This document shows, piece by piece, positions 8,112 through 15,907 of a DNA stretch of 15,907 nt (its first letter is position 1; every line of letters starts with the position of its first letter). The stretch covers positions 1-15,907 of the forward strand of contig JBGAQN010000054.1 of assembly GCA_044220725.1 (NCBI GenBank), given 5' to 3'. A model generated the notes under the pieces. It was not told where the DNA came from, searched no databases, and saw only the letters and a program-made list of their open reading frames with translations. A program made the position numbers and the translations under genes. The DNA comes from Phosphoribacter sp044220725 (GTDB taxonomy: Bacteria > Actinomycetota > Actinomycetes > Actinomycetales > Dermatophilaceae).

Positions 8112-9674
8112 CTAGCCCTCCACGCCGGAGGCGCGCCGGACGAAGGCCGCCAGGTCGGCGGACTGGGCCAGGCGGCTGGGCTCGTGGACATACATCATGT
8201 GCCCGGCCGGATAGGTGCGGTGCTCGATGCGGGCCCGCGCCTGGTCGGTCAGCCGCAGCTTGGCGAACACCTCGTCCGCGGCCGCCGGGGGAGTGGCCCC
8301 GTCATAGATCCCATAGGCGACGTGCACCTGCAGATGGGGGTTGGCGCGCATCGCCCGCTCCAGCCGCGGCGACACATCGATGGGCTTGCCCTCGAAATCC
8401 TTGTAGGACCACGGGTTGACCCGCTCGGAGATCTGCTCGTAGTGCAGGTCGCTGCCGAACTCCAGCTCGGCGCGCACGTAATGGTTCATCGCGGCGGCAT
8501 ACGGGCCGACGATGGCGTCGAAGGATGGGTCGGCGTCCATCTCCTCGGCGATCGCACTGGCCGCCGGCCCGGTGAAGCGCGCGTCCAGCCGCCCGACCGC
8601 CAGCCGCTCGTCCCGCAGCAACTCGCCGAAGAACCGCCAGTGTTCGATCCGCAACTCCGCCTGCTGGACATATCGCTCCGACACGCCCGCGAGGCGGGCC
8701 ACCGTCGCCACTACCCCGGCCCGCTCGTCCGCGCTCAGTCGCGCCCCGCGCGACAGCGCCCACGGGTAGTCCCGCTCGGCATACGCGCTCGCCTCGCCGA
8801 CCACGTCGTCGAGGGAGCGGCCCGGGTGCTTGCCGTGATAGTGGGCGACGGCGGCATACAGGGGGAGGTATGCCGCGTGCGCCCGGTCGTTGCGCTGCCC
8901 CTCGAAGTCGATGGAGGAGAGATCCAGCACCGACGAGATGAGGATGACCCCGTTGAGGTACATGCCGTAGCGGGTCTGCAGGTGATCGGCCAGCGCCGCG
9001 GCCCGCAGCGTGCCATAGGACTCGCCGGCGAGGAACTTCGGCGACATCCACCGGCCATGGCGCGACGTCCAGAGCCGGATCACCTCGGCGACGCTCTCGA
9101 GGTCGCCCTGATAGCCGTGATAGGGCCCGGGCTTGCCGCCTTTGACCGCCCGTGAGTAGCCCGTCGACACCGGGTCGATGAAGACCAGATCGCTCTCGGC
9201 GAGCAGGGTTTGCGCGTTGTCGGCCAACGCGTAGGGCGGCGGCAGCAACGCACCGACGTCGCCCATGACGACCCGGCGCGGACCGAGCAGCCCGAGGTGC
9301 AACCACACCGACGACGATCCCGGGCCACCGTTGAACGCGAACGTCACGGGGCGCGCCGTCCGTTCCTGCGCGGACAGCCCCTCCAGGACGTAGGACGTCA
9401 TCGAGACCTGCGCCTTGGCTGTGTGGCCGGTGAACACGCCGTCCTCATAGACCTCCTCCCGCAACACCAGCCGCCCGGTCGTCGCGGTGTAGTCGAGCAC
9501 GCGCCCGCCCTCAGCAGTCACCGTATGCCGGGTGCTCACCACCTCGTCGGTCGGCTCCGGTTCGGGCGTCTTGCCGTCCGGCTTCCCCGCAAGGGTGGCT
9601 GCGGGAGCCGCGGCGTCGGGCGTCGTCGGCCTCGAGGGGGAAGCGTCAGCTGTAGGTGTCGTTGCGTCGGTCAC
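8112..9674 (-). CDS. Serine carboxypeptidase-like protein (peptidase family S10)
   Basis: The predicted 520-residue alpha/beta-hydrolase peptidase would remove C-terminal residues from peptides. Family S10 marks are N-G-G-P-G-S-S-S-V-W and the nucleophile elbow G-E-S-Y-G-T with S219. Catalytic D458 lies in Y-D-G-A-T-P-P and H492 in P-A-G-H-M-M-Y. All three triad residues are in the expected order. The first 40 or so residues are Thr/Pro/Ala-rich and probably disordered; there is no signal peptide, so it appears cytoplasmic or exported by an unrecognised route, which differs from the secreted or vacuolar eukaryotic members. The start is GTG at 9674. TAAGGT (9681-9686) six bases upstream could serve as a -10, or its AAGG as a weak ribosome-binding site. 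The gene starts 9 bp after the galK stop, so the two are likely one operon. Confidence 0.9.
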   Translation of the reverse strand: MTDATTPTADASPSRPTTPDAAAPAATLAGKPDGKTPEPEPTDEVVSTRHTVTAEGGRVLDYTATTGRLVLREEVYEDGVFTGHTAKAQVSMTSYVLEGLSAQERTARPVTFAFNGGPGSSSVWLHLGLLGPRRVVMGDVGALLPPPYALADNAQTLLAESDLVFIDPVSTGYSRAVKGGKPGPYHGYQGDLESVAEVIRLWTSRHGRWMSPKFLAGESYGTLRAAALADHLQTRYGMYLNGVILISSVLDLSSIDFEGQRNDRAHAAYLPLYAAVAHYHGKHPGRSLDDVVGEASAYAERDYPWALSRGARLSADERAGVVATVARLAGVSERYVQQAELRIEHWRFFGELLRDERLAVGRLDARFTGPAASAIAEEMDADPSFDAIVGPYAAAMNHYVRAELEFGSDLHYEQISERVNPWSYKDFEGKPIDVSPRLERAMRANPHLQVHVAYGIYDGATPPAAADEVFAKLRLTDQARARIEHRTYPAGHMMYVHEPSRLAQSADLAAFVRRASGVEG

Positions 9675-9683
9675 GCGGTCACC

Positions 9684-10868
9684 TTAGCCTCCGTAGGGGT
9701 CCCACCCAGCCCCTTGCGAAGCGGTGGCGACGAAGGCCTGCGGCGGGGCGAAACCGGCGCGGGCGAACGCCGCAGCCACTTCGGCTTCGACGCGCTCGGT
9801 GTCCCCGGAAGACACCAGCGCAATCGCACAGCCGCCGAACCCGCCACCGGTCATCCGGGCCCCCAGCGCGCCGGCGGCGAGCGCCGTGTCCACCGCGAGA
9901 TCCAGTTCGGGACAGCTCACCTCGTAGTCGTCGCGCAACGACGCGTGCGACGCGACCATGAGATCCCCAGCGGCAGCCCAGTCGGCCGCGCGCACGGCTT
10001 CGACGAACGAACCCACCCGCGCGATCTCGGTGACCACGTGCCGAACGCGCCGCCGGGCGACGTCATCCGGTAGTCGACCCCACACCCCCGCCAGGTCCTC
10101 CGGGCGCACTTCACGCAACGAGGTCACCCCGAGCGTCGTCGCCGCCGCCTGGCAGGTATGCCGCCGCGCGGCATACTGACCGTCGACCAGTGCGTGGGGG
10201 GCTCGGGTGTCGATGACGAGCAGCGCCAGCCCGTGGGCCGCGAGGTCGAACGGCACATCCTCGGTCGTCCCGTCCCGGCAATCCAGCAGCAGGGCATGGC
10301 CGGAGCGTCCCAGCGTCGAGGCCAGTTGGTCCATTCCCCCCGTCGGGGCTCCCGCGATGTCGTTCTCAGCCCGCTTGCACAGTGCCGCCAGCTCCGCTCG
10401 CCCGGCCGACGTCCGAAGCAGGTCCAGCCCGGCCAGATCCGACAGGGCTGCGGCCACGGCGCATTCGAGCGCCGCGGACGACGACAGCCCCGCCCCGACC
10501 GGAACGGCGCTGGCGATCGCCACGTCGGCTCCGGGGACGGCATACCCTGCCTCGCGCAGTGCCCAGAACACTCCCGCAACGTATGCCGCCCACCCGCCGG
10601 GCGACCCCGCCCGCACCTCGGCGAGGGGGATCGTGACCGGACCACCCGGCATGCCGTCGCTTGACGTCCGCAGCATCCCGTCGTGGCGGATCCGCACGGC
10701 AGCGAAGGTGCGATGGGGCAACGCGATGGGCAGAGCCAGCCCACCGTTGTAATCGGTGTGCTCCCCGATGAGGTTGACCCGCCCGGGCGCGGACCAGATG
10801 CCGTCGAGGGTCCCCCCGAAGGCCACCGAGAACTGGGCGGCGGCGCGATCGGGCGGCGCAGAGCGCAT
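9684..10868 (-). CDS. galK: Galactokinase
   Basis: The predicted 394-residue GHMP-family kinase phosphorylates galactose to galactose-1-phosphate with ATP, the first committed step of the Leloir pathway. The galactokinase signature G-R-V-N-L-I-G-E-H-T-D-Y-N lies at residues 29-41. The ATP-binding loop V-G-A-G-L-S-S-S-A-A is at 124-133 and the C-terminal GHMP motif T-G-G-G-F-G-G-C at 340-347. The length is normal. ATG at 10868 is chosen because TAGGCT lies 7 nt upstream as a -10 for a leaderless message (with TTCACC 18 bp further up). The frame's extension to 10925 would overlap the divergent promoter. No galT, galE or transporter is in the window, so the pathway partners lie elsewhere. Confidence 0.96.
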   Translation of the reverse strand: MRSAPPDRAAAQFSVAFGGTLDGIWSAPGRVNLIGEHTDYNGGLALPIALPHRTFAAVRIRHDGMLRTSSDGMPGGPVTIPLAEVRAGSPGGWAAYVAGVFWALREAGYAVPGADVAIASAVPVGAGLSSSAALECAVAAALSDLAGLDLLRTSAGRAELAALCKRAENDIAGAPTGGMDQLASTLGRSGHALLLDCRDGTTEDVPFDLAAHGLALLVIDTRAPHALVDGQYAARRHTCQAAATTLGVTSLREVRPEDLAGVWGRLPDDVARRRVRHVVTEIARVGSFVEAVRAADWAAAGDLMVASHASLRDDYEVSCPELDLAVDTALAAGALGARMTGGGFGGCAIALVSSGDTERVEAEVAAAFARAGFAPPQAFVATASQGAGWDPYGG

Positions 10869-10875
10869 GGGCGGC

Positions 10876-10916
10876 AGCCTAGTGAGGGCCAGGACGAGAG
10901 GTGAAGTCGCTACGCT
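10876..10916. promoter_or_regulatory. Divergent leaderless-type promoters of galK and the 2H phosphoesterase gene
   Basis: On the minus strand TAGGCT (10876-10881) precedes the galK ATG by 7 nt. On the plus strand TACGCT (10911-10916) precedes the ATG at 10924 by 7 nt. Both fit TANNNT with a transcription start at or next to the A of ATG, and neither gene has a good Shine-Dalgarno. The minus-strand -35 may be TTCACC; no plus-strand -35 is evident. Confidence 0.5.
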
Positions 10917-10923
10917 GGCCCCC

Positions 10924-11553
10924 ATGTCCGCCGACCCGACGTCTCGTGACGCTCACACCCTCGGGCCTCGGGCGGATTGGGGCCGTCAGAGTGCGCCGAG
11001 CCCGACCGAAGGCGTCGGAATCGATCGCCACATCATCGGCGTGGCCATCCGCATCCCCGAGCCCTTCGGTCCGCTGCTGCAAGCCAAGCGTGCGGCCTTC
11101 AACGATCCGCTGGCCGACTCCATCCCGGCGCATGTCACGCTGTTAGGCCCGACCCCAGTGCACCCGGTCGCCCGTCCGGCGCTGGTCCGGCACCTCGACG
11201 AGGTCGCGACACACGTGGCCCCGTTCCCCATGGCTCTGCGGGGGACCGGCACCTTCCGTCCGGTGTCCGATGTCGTGTTCGTCCAGGTCGCGCGGGGGAT
11301 TTCCGGGTGCGAACGGCTTGAGCAGCGGATCCGCAACGGCGCGTATGCCGCCCCCCTCACGTTCCCCTACCACCCGCACGTCACCGTCGCTCACGACGTG
11401 TCGGAGTCAGACCTGGACCGCGCGTTCGAGGACCTGTCGGGCTTTCGCGCGGACTTTGACGTTGCCGAGTTCTGGCTTTTTGAACAGGGTGACCTCGGCG
11501 ATTGGCACCCGGTGCGTTCGTTCCCGCTCACCGGCGACGGATCGAGTCCATGA
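10924..11553 (+). CDS. 2'-5' RNA ligase family protein (2H phosphoesterase)
   Basis: The predicted 209-residue protein has the two H-x-T motifs that define the 2H phosphoesterase superfamily: H70-V-T72 in P-A-H-V-T-L-L-G-P and H152-V-T154 in H-P-H-V-T-V-A-H-D. These enzymes hydrolyse or ligate 2',5' or cyclic phosphodiester bonds in RNA or nucleotides; the substrate here is unknown. The first 35 or so residues are a low-complexity extension before the domain begins at D-R-H-I-I-G-V-A-I. The ATG at 10924 is supported by the -10 TACGCT 7 nt upstream. Its stop overlaps the start of the YihY gene as ATGA (11550-11553), so the two are translationally coupled. Confidence 0.88.
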   Translation: MSADPTSRDAHTLGPRADWGRQSAPSPTEGVGIDRHIIGVAIRIPEPFGPLLQAKRAAFNDPLADSIPAHVTLLGPTPVHPVARPALVRHLDEVATHVAPFPMALRGTGTFRPVSDVVFVQVARGISGCERLEQRIRNGAYAAPLTFPYHPHVTVAHDVSESDLDRAFEDLSGFRADFDVAEFWLFEQGDLGDWHPVRSFPLTGDGSSP

Positions 11554-12668
11554 GCGTCAAGGACCGATGGGCGCAGCTCGCCCGCAGCGCCCCCTGGCGG
11601 GCCTGGACGCGTTACGCCAACGCGCGGGGCGACCTGCTGGCCGCCGGGGTCGCCTACTTTTCGTTCTTCTCGCTCTTTCCTGCCTTCGCCCTGGCTGCCG
11701 TCGTCTTCGGGTTTGTCCTACGTAGCCGTCCGGACCTGCTGGAGGCGCTGGGTGACGCGCTCAACCGGGCATTGCCCGGATTCGTCAGGACAGCCACGAA
11801 CCCGGACGGGCTCGTGGCTCTGGCCGCTCCCGAGACGGCGACGCTCAGCTGGGCCGGCGCCGTCGCCTTCGTCACGTTGGTTCTGGGCGGATTGGGCTGG
11901 ATCGGATCGTTGCGTGACGGCTTGCGAGCCGTCTTCGACGTGCCGGGCGCGCCAGGCAATCCGGTGCTCACGAAACTCCGTGACCTGGGAGTCCTGGCCC
12001 TGCTCGGAATCCTCTTGCTCGTGTCGGTGGCCCTGTCCTCGGTGGTCGGCGCGGCCGCGGCGTGGGGGGCGGAACGCCTCGGGATGGCCGACTACCCCTA
12101 CCTCGTCGGGTCCGGCGGTGTCGTCGTCTCGCTCGTGATCGACTCGGCGATCATGGTCGTTCTGCTACGTGTCTTGACCGGTTTATCGCTGCCGTGGCGA
12201 GCGGTTCGGGCCGGAGCACTTGTTGGTGGTGGGGGGATGACTCTGCTCAAGTTGGTCGGGGCCCAAGTGGTCGCCCGGGCCACGAGCAACCCGGTGTTCG
12301 GCTCGATCGTCGTCGTGGTCGGGCTGCTCTTCTGGCTCAACCTGCTGGCCAAGGTCGTGCTCGTGGCTGCGGCTTGGTCGGCTAACGACTACGAGAGCTC
12401 GGATCGGCCGTCCTCGACCGAAGTGCCATTACCAGAGCCAGATCAACTGTCGCCATCGCCATCGCCATCGCCGTTGGCGTTGGCGTTGGCGGACGGCAGG
12501 ATAGAGGCCGCCGATCCACGGGCCCGAGCTGCGCACGGCATACCCCTGCTCGGGGCCCGCAGTCGGGATCGGGTCACGCTGACGGCCGGGGCCATCCTCG
12601 GCGGTGTCGCGACTGCAGGTCTGGGAGCGCTGGGCCGCTTGGCGCGGTCGCTACGTCAGCGCTCGTAG
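11550..12668 (+). CDS. YihY/BrkB family inner-membrane protein
   Basis: The predicted 372-residue integral membrane protein is of the YihY/BrkB family (once annotated as ribonuclease BN); the biochemical role is not established. The N-terminal R-G-D-L-L-A-A-G-V-A-Y-F-S-F-F-S-L-F-P segment is a family hallmark. About six hydrophobic helices follow, including W-A-G-A-V-A-F-V-T-L-V-L and V-F-G-S-I-V-V-V-V-G-L-L-F-W. The last 90 or so residues form a polar cytoplasmic tail with an S-P/L-A hexanucleotide repeat tract. The ATG at 11550 overlaps the previous stop. The 3' end overlaps the convergent carboxypeptidase gene by 13 bp (12656-12668). Confidence 0.9.
   Translation: MSVKDRWAQLARSAPWRAWTRYANARGDLLAAGVAYFSFFSLFPAFALAAVVFGFVLRSRPDLLEALGDALNRALPGFVRTATNPDGLVALAAPETATLSWAGAVAFVTLVLGGLGWIGSLRDGLRAVFDVPGAPGNPVLTKLRDLGVLALLGILLLVSVALSSVVGAAAAWGAERLGMADYPYLVGSGGVVVSLVIDSAIMVVLLRVLTGLSLPWRAVRAGALVGGGGMTLLKLVGAQVVARATSNPVFGSIVVVVGLLFWLNLLAKVVLVAAAWSANDYESSDRPSSTEVPLPEPDQLSPSPSPSPLALALADGRIEAADPRARAAHGIPLLGARSRDRVTLTAGAILGGVATAGLGALGRLARSLRQRS
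12450..12491 (+). repeat. Hexanucleotide repeat tract in the YihY tail
   Basis: TCGCCA occurs three times, then TCGCCG, then TTGGCG three times, all in frame. They encode Ser-Pro four times and Leu-Ala three times. The two halves are imperfect inverted repeats. Copy-number change by slippage would keep the frame and only alter the length of the cytoplasmic tail. Confidence 0.85.
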
Positions 12669-14188
12669 GACCCTCGCCGGCGCCGAACCCGGCGTGCGAC
12701 CAGACTCCCGATGCCGCCGGTCAGGGCCAGGCTGGCGACCACGGCAGCCCACCGGGCTGGGTCCGGAAAAGACCCCCAGATGTCGCCGAGCCGGGTTGCC
12801 AGGCGGCGTTCGATCGGGGTGTTTTCCCCTGCGGTCGTCGAACTAGCCTGGGACACTTTGGGACTGGTCGCCGGTGCGACAGCAGTTGCAGCTGACGACG
12901 ACTGTGTGGGTCCACCTAACTCCGGGGGTCGTGGAGCCGCGCCCGGTGCGACGAGCGTTCCCACGGGTCGCAGCTGCCCGGCATACGCGAAGCCCCAATC
13001 GAGCAGGGCGGCCGTCGATGGCGCTTGCGGCTCTGGGCTGCCCATCGTCGAGACGAGCAGGGTCCGGCCCCCCAGCCGAACCGCGCCGATGTAGGTGTTC
13101 CGGGCCTGGCTCGTGTAGCCGTTCTTCACCCCGATGAGCCCGGGATAGACGCCCAGGAGTTGGTTGTGGTTGTCGATCTCGTAGGCCGGGCCGCTGGTCA
13201 TGCTCGCGGTCGGGTTGACGCGACCGCCTCCGGCTTTGGTTGTCGGCGAAGCGGGGACCAGCCCGCCCGGGAAGGTCGCGTTGGGCAGCGAGGCCCTCGA
13301 GCGATACTCCGGCAAGGCCATGACCGCTCGACCGAACAGGGCCAAGTCGTAGGCGCTGGAATGCTGTCCAGGAGCATCCAGACCAGACGGGTCGACCGCA
13401 ACGGTGTCCCAGGCGCCGAGTTCACCGGCGCGGGTGTTCATCGCTGCGACGAAGGCCGGACGTCCGCCATAGGCCCGCGCGAGGGCGTATGCCGCGTCGT
13501 TGCCGCTGCTGAGGATGAGGCCGTTGAGCAGGTCGGCGACCGGGTAGGCGCCGCCCACCGTGATGCCGACCCGGGACCCGTCGGCGCGAACGTCCTCCTC
13601 GGCGCCGATGACCACTCGCTGTGGATCCAGGTGGGTAATCGCCACCAGCGCGGTGAGGGTCTTGAGCGTGCTAGCCGGCAGCAGCCAGGCATGCGCGTTC
13701 TTGGCCGCGAGAATCTCTCCGGAGTCCAAGTCGGCCAAGACATACGACACATGGGCGGTGTCCGGCGGAGCCGGAACGCCCGCCGGTCGGTCGCTGACGA
13801 CTCCTGGACCGCCCAGTCGGGGTCCGCCGATGACATGCTCGGGTGCCACGGTCGGCGCCGGCAGCGGAGCTGGGCTCTCGCCCAGACAGGTGAAGCGGTC
13901 TTTGCTGCCGTCCGGACGGACCGTGACCACGCCAGCTGCCCGAACCGCGCGGGCGTCCTTGGTCGCAAGCACCGGCACCGGCGGGGTGACCAGATGCGTC
14001 GCTGTCTGGCCCGCTGCGCACGGTCCGGAGGCGCTGGCCGTTGGCCTTGACGTCGTGGCCGCAGGAACGACGGCATCTGTCGCTCCGGCCGCCGGCGCCG
14101 CCACCAGGGCACCGACGCAGCCGAGCGTCGCGACGGCGAGCGTTGCAACGGCGAGCGCGGTGGATCTGCTCGGGCTGGGGCGAGTCAT
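12656..14188 (-). CDS. D-alanyl-D-alanine carboxypeptidase (peptidase S11, penicillin-binding protein)
   Basis: The predicted 510-residue envelope enzyme trims the terminal D-Ala from peptidoglycan stem peptides. A signal peptide covers about residues 1-35. An extra region of about 100 residues with two cysteines follows. The S11 domain has S173-T-L-K176 (SxxK, acyl-enzyme serine), S228-G-N230 (SxN) and K355-N-G357 in place of the usual KTG. A Ser/Thr/Ala/Pro linker then leads to a C-terminal hydrophobic helix (W-A-A-V-V-A-S-L-A-L) and R-R-V-R-R-R-R, so the protein should be anchored by its C-terminus. ATG at 14188 is chosen because it begins the signal peptide. The frame runs back to 14569 but that part overlaps sdhB. 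TAGGCT at 14199-14204 is a possible -10. Confidence 0.92.
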   Translation of the reverse strand: MTRPSPSRSTALAVATLAVATLGCVGALVAAPAAGATDAVVPAATTSRPTASASGPCAAGQTATHLVTPPVPVLATKDARAVRAAGVVTVRPDGSKDRFTCLGESPAPLPAPTVAPEHVIGGPRLGGPGVVSDRPAGVPAPPDTAHVSYVLADLDSGEILAAKNAHAWLLPASTLKTLTALVAITHLDPQRVVIGAEEDVRADGSRVGITVGGAYPVADLLNGLILSSGNDAAYALARAYGGRPAFVAAMNTRAGELGAWDTVAVDPSGLDAPGQHSSAYDLALFGRAVMALPEYRSRASLPNATFPGGLVPASPTTKAGGGRVNPTASMTSGPAYEIDNHNQLLGVYPGLIGVKNGYTSQARNTYIGAVRLGGRTLLVSTMGSPEPQAPSTAALLDWGFAYAGQLRPVGTLVAPGAAPRPPELGGPTQSSSAATAVAPATSPKVSQASSTTAGENTPIERRLATRLGDIWGSFPDPARWAAVVASLALTGGIGSLVARRVRRRRGSYER

Positions 14189-14198
14189 GGCGCGCGGC

Positions 14199-14204
14199 AG
14201 CCTA
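14199..14204 (-). promoter_or_regulatory. Possible -10 box of the carboxypeptidase gene
   Basis: TAGGCT on the minus strand lies 10 nt before the ATG at 14188, the same hexamer and following GCCGC as upstream of galK. No convincing -35 is seen. It lies downstream of the strong hairpin at 14231-14268, consistent with separate transcription from sdhB. Confidence 0.4.
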
Positions 14205-14230
14205 GCTGCTCTCGGGGTGACCCGACACAG

Positions 14231-14268
14231 CAGAGCTGGTATGCCGCGAGCGCGGCATACCAGCTCTG
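14231..14268 (-). terminator. Strong hairpin after sdhB, built from an inverted octamer pair
   Basis: CAGAGCTGGTATGCCGC (14231-14247) and its exact complement (14252-14268) form a perfect 17-bp stem with a GAGC loop, starting 38 nt after the sdhB stop. There is no T-run. The stem contains GTATGCCG and CGGCATAC, so the terminator is made from the same octamer that is scattered through the window. Confidence 0.85.
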
Positions 14269-14306
14269 GTGAAGCGATGGTGTGGCCACCGGGGGCGCGC
14301 CGAGGT

Positions 14307-15046
14307 TCACCGGCCTTGCCGGAGGGCCCCACGCAGGTCGCGGTTGAGGGTGTTGATGACGTCCAGCGGGATCTCCTTGGGGCAGGCGTCGGCGCAGGCA
14401 CCGGTGTTGGTGCAGCCGCCGAAGCCCTCGTGGTCGTGCTGGGCGACCATCTTGACGACGCGGGCGTAGCGCTCGGGCTGGCCCTGGGGGAGCTCGCCGA
14501 GGTGAGTGACCTTGGCGCCCATGAAGAGCATCGCCGAGGCGTTCGGGCAGGCGGCGACGCAGGCGCCACAGCCGATACACGCCGCAGCCTCGAAGGCCCG
14601 GTCGGCCTTGCGCTTCTCGACCGGCACCGAGTGCGCCTCGGGAGCCGAGCCGGTGTTGGCCGAGATGAAGCCGCCAGCCTGGATGATCCGGTCGAAGGAC
14701 GACCGGTCCACGACGAGGTCCTTGATGACGGGGAACGCGTCGGCCCGCCAGGGCTCGATGCTGATCGTGTCGCCGTCGCGGAACTCGCGCATGTGCAACT
14801 GGCAGGTCGTCGTCGTCACCGGCCCGTGGGCCTTGCCGCTGATCATCAGGCCGCACATGCCGCAGATGCCTTCGCGGCAGTCGCTGTCGAACGCGATCGG
14901 CTCCTCGCCCTTGGCGATGAGCGACTCGTTGAGCACGTCGAGCATCTCCAAGAACGACATGTCACCGGACACGTCGGCCAGCTGGTAGGTGACCATCCGG
15001 CCCGAGGTGCTCGGGCCGTCCTGCCGCCAGATGTTGAGGGTGAGGT

Positions 15047-15050
<4 letters not shown>
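14307..15050 (-). CDS. sdhB: Succinate dehydrogenase iron-sulfur subunit
   Basis: The predicted 247-residue subunit carries electrons from the flavoprotein to the membrane anchor in complex II. The [2Fe-2S] ligands are C58-x4-C63-x2-C66, with C83 later. The ferredoxin-like half has C158-I-G-C161-G-A-C164-V-A-A-C168-P and C213-T-N-T-G-A-C219-A-D-A-C223-P, for the [4Fe-4S] and [3Fe-4S] centres. The short form and sequence resemble the actinobacterial type that pairs with a di-haem cytochrome b anchor. GTG at 15050 is supported by GGAG six bases upstream and overlaps the sdhA stop as GTGA, so translation is coupled. The frame's extension to 15269 lies inside sdhA and is rejected. Confidence 0.97.

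Positions 15051-15907
<857 letters not shown>

Noticed and set aside
7878..9155. Rightward open frame of 425 codons
   Set aside because: It begins in the terminator and repeat region and continues antisense to the S10 gene; no domain is seen.
14189..14569. Upstream extension of the carboxypeptidase frame
   Set aside because: It overlaps sdhB and its terminator and would bury the signal peptide.

Overview
The window looks like chromosomal DNA of a high-GC actinobacterium. Most genes are roughly 70% GC by eye, GTG starts are common, and several starts sit 6-10 nt behind a TANNNT -10 box, as in leaderless actinobacterial transcripts. The gene set (monomeric NADP-isocitrate dehydrogenase, a short actinobacterial-type SdhB, an S11 D-Ala-D-Ala carboxypeptidase next to YihY) suggests a member of the Micrococcales, possibly near Intrasporangiaceae or Dermacoccaceae. 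That placement is inference; no 16S or other marker is present.

Layout, left to right. (1) 1-58: the first 19 codons of a leftward gene with a twin-arginine-like start. It is separated from icd by a divergent intergenic region holding a perfect 18-bp palindrome and a good icd promoter. (2) 332-4096, rightward: icd (monomeric IDH), an ornithine cyclodeaminase/mu-crystallin family gene, an array of 20-bp tandem repeats, and a GNAT acetyltransferase. (3) 4128-4721, leftward: a MOSC-domain protein. (4) 4767-8066: two near-identical, directly oriented 93-bp repeats enclosing a visibly lower-GC module. The module has a leftward gene of unknown function (possible regulator) and a divergent secreted multidomain Ig-like protein. 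(5) 8112-10868, leftward: galK followed by a serine carboxypeptidase-like (S10) gene. (6) 10924-12668, rightward: a 2H phosphoesterase / RNA-ligase-like gene coupled by an ATGA overlap to a YihY/BrkB membrane protein. (7) 12656-14188, leftward: a secreted, membrane-anchored S11 penicillin-binding carboxypeptidase, convergent with yihY. (8) 14307-15907, leftward: sdhB and the C-terminal part of sdhA, coupled by a GTGA overlap and closed by a 17-bp perfect hairpin.

Most of the window is core metabolism and cell-envelope housekeeping: TCA-cycle enzymes at both ends, peptidoglycan trimming and galactose entry. The two most interesting observations cut across genes. First, the octamer GTATGCCG / CGGCATAC occurs 26 times by my count, against about 0.6 expected from composition. 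It occurs in both orientations, in several reading frames, often as inverted pairs, and it forms the ends of the 93-bp repeats and the stem of the sdh terminator. This is the distribution expected of a DNA-uptake-sequence-like or other genome-wide signal. Second, the octamer is absent from the module between the two 93-bp repeats, which suggests that the module is a recently acquired, possibly exchangeable cassette.
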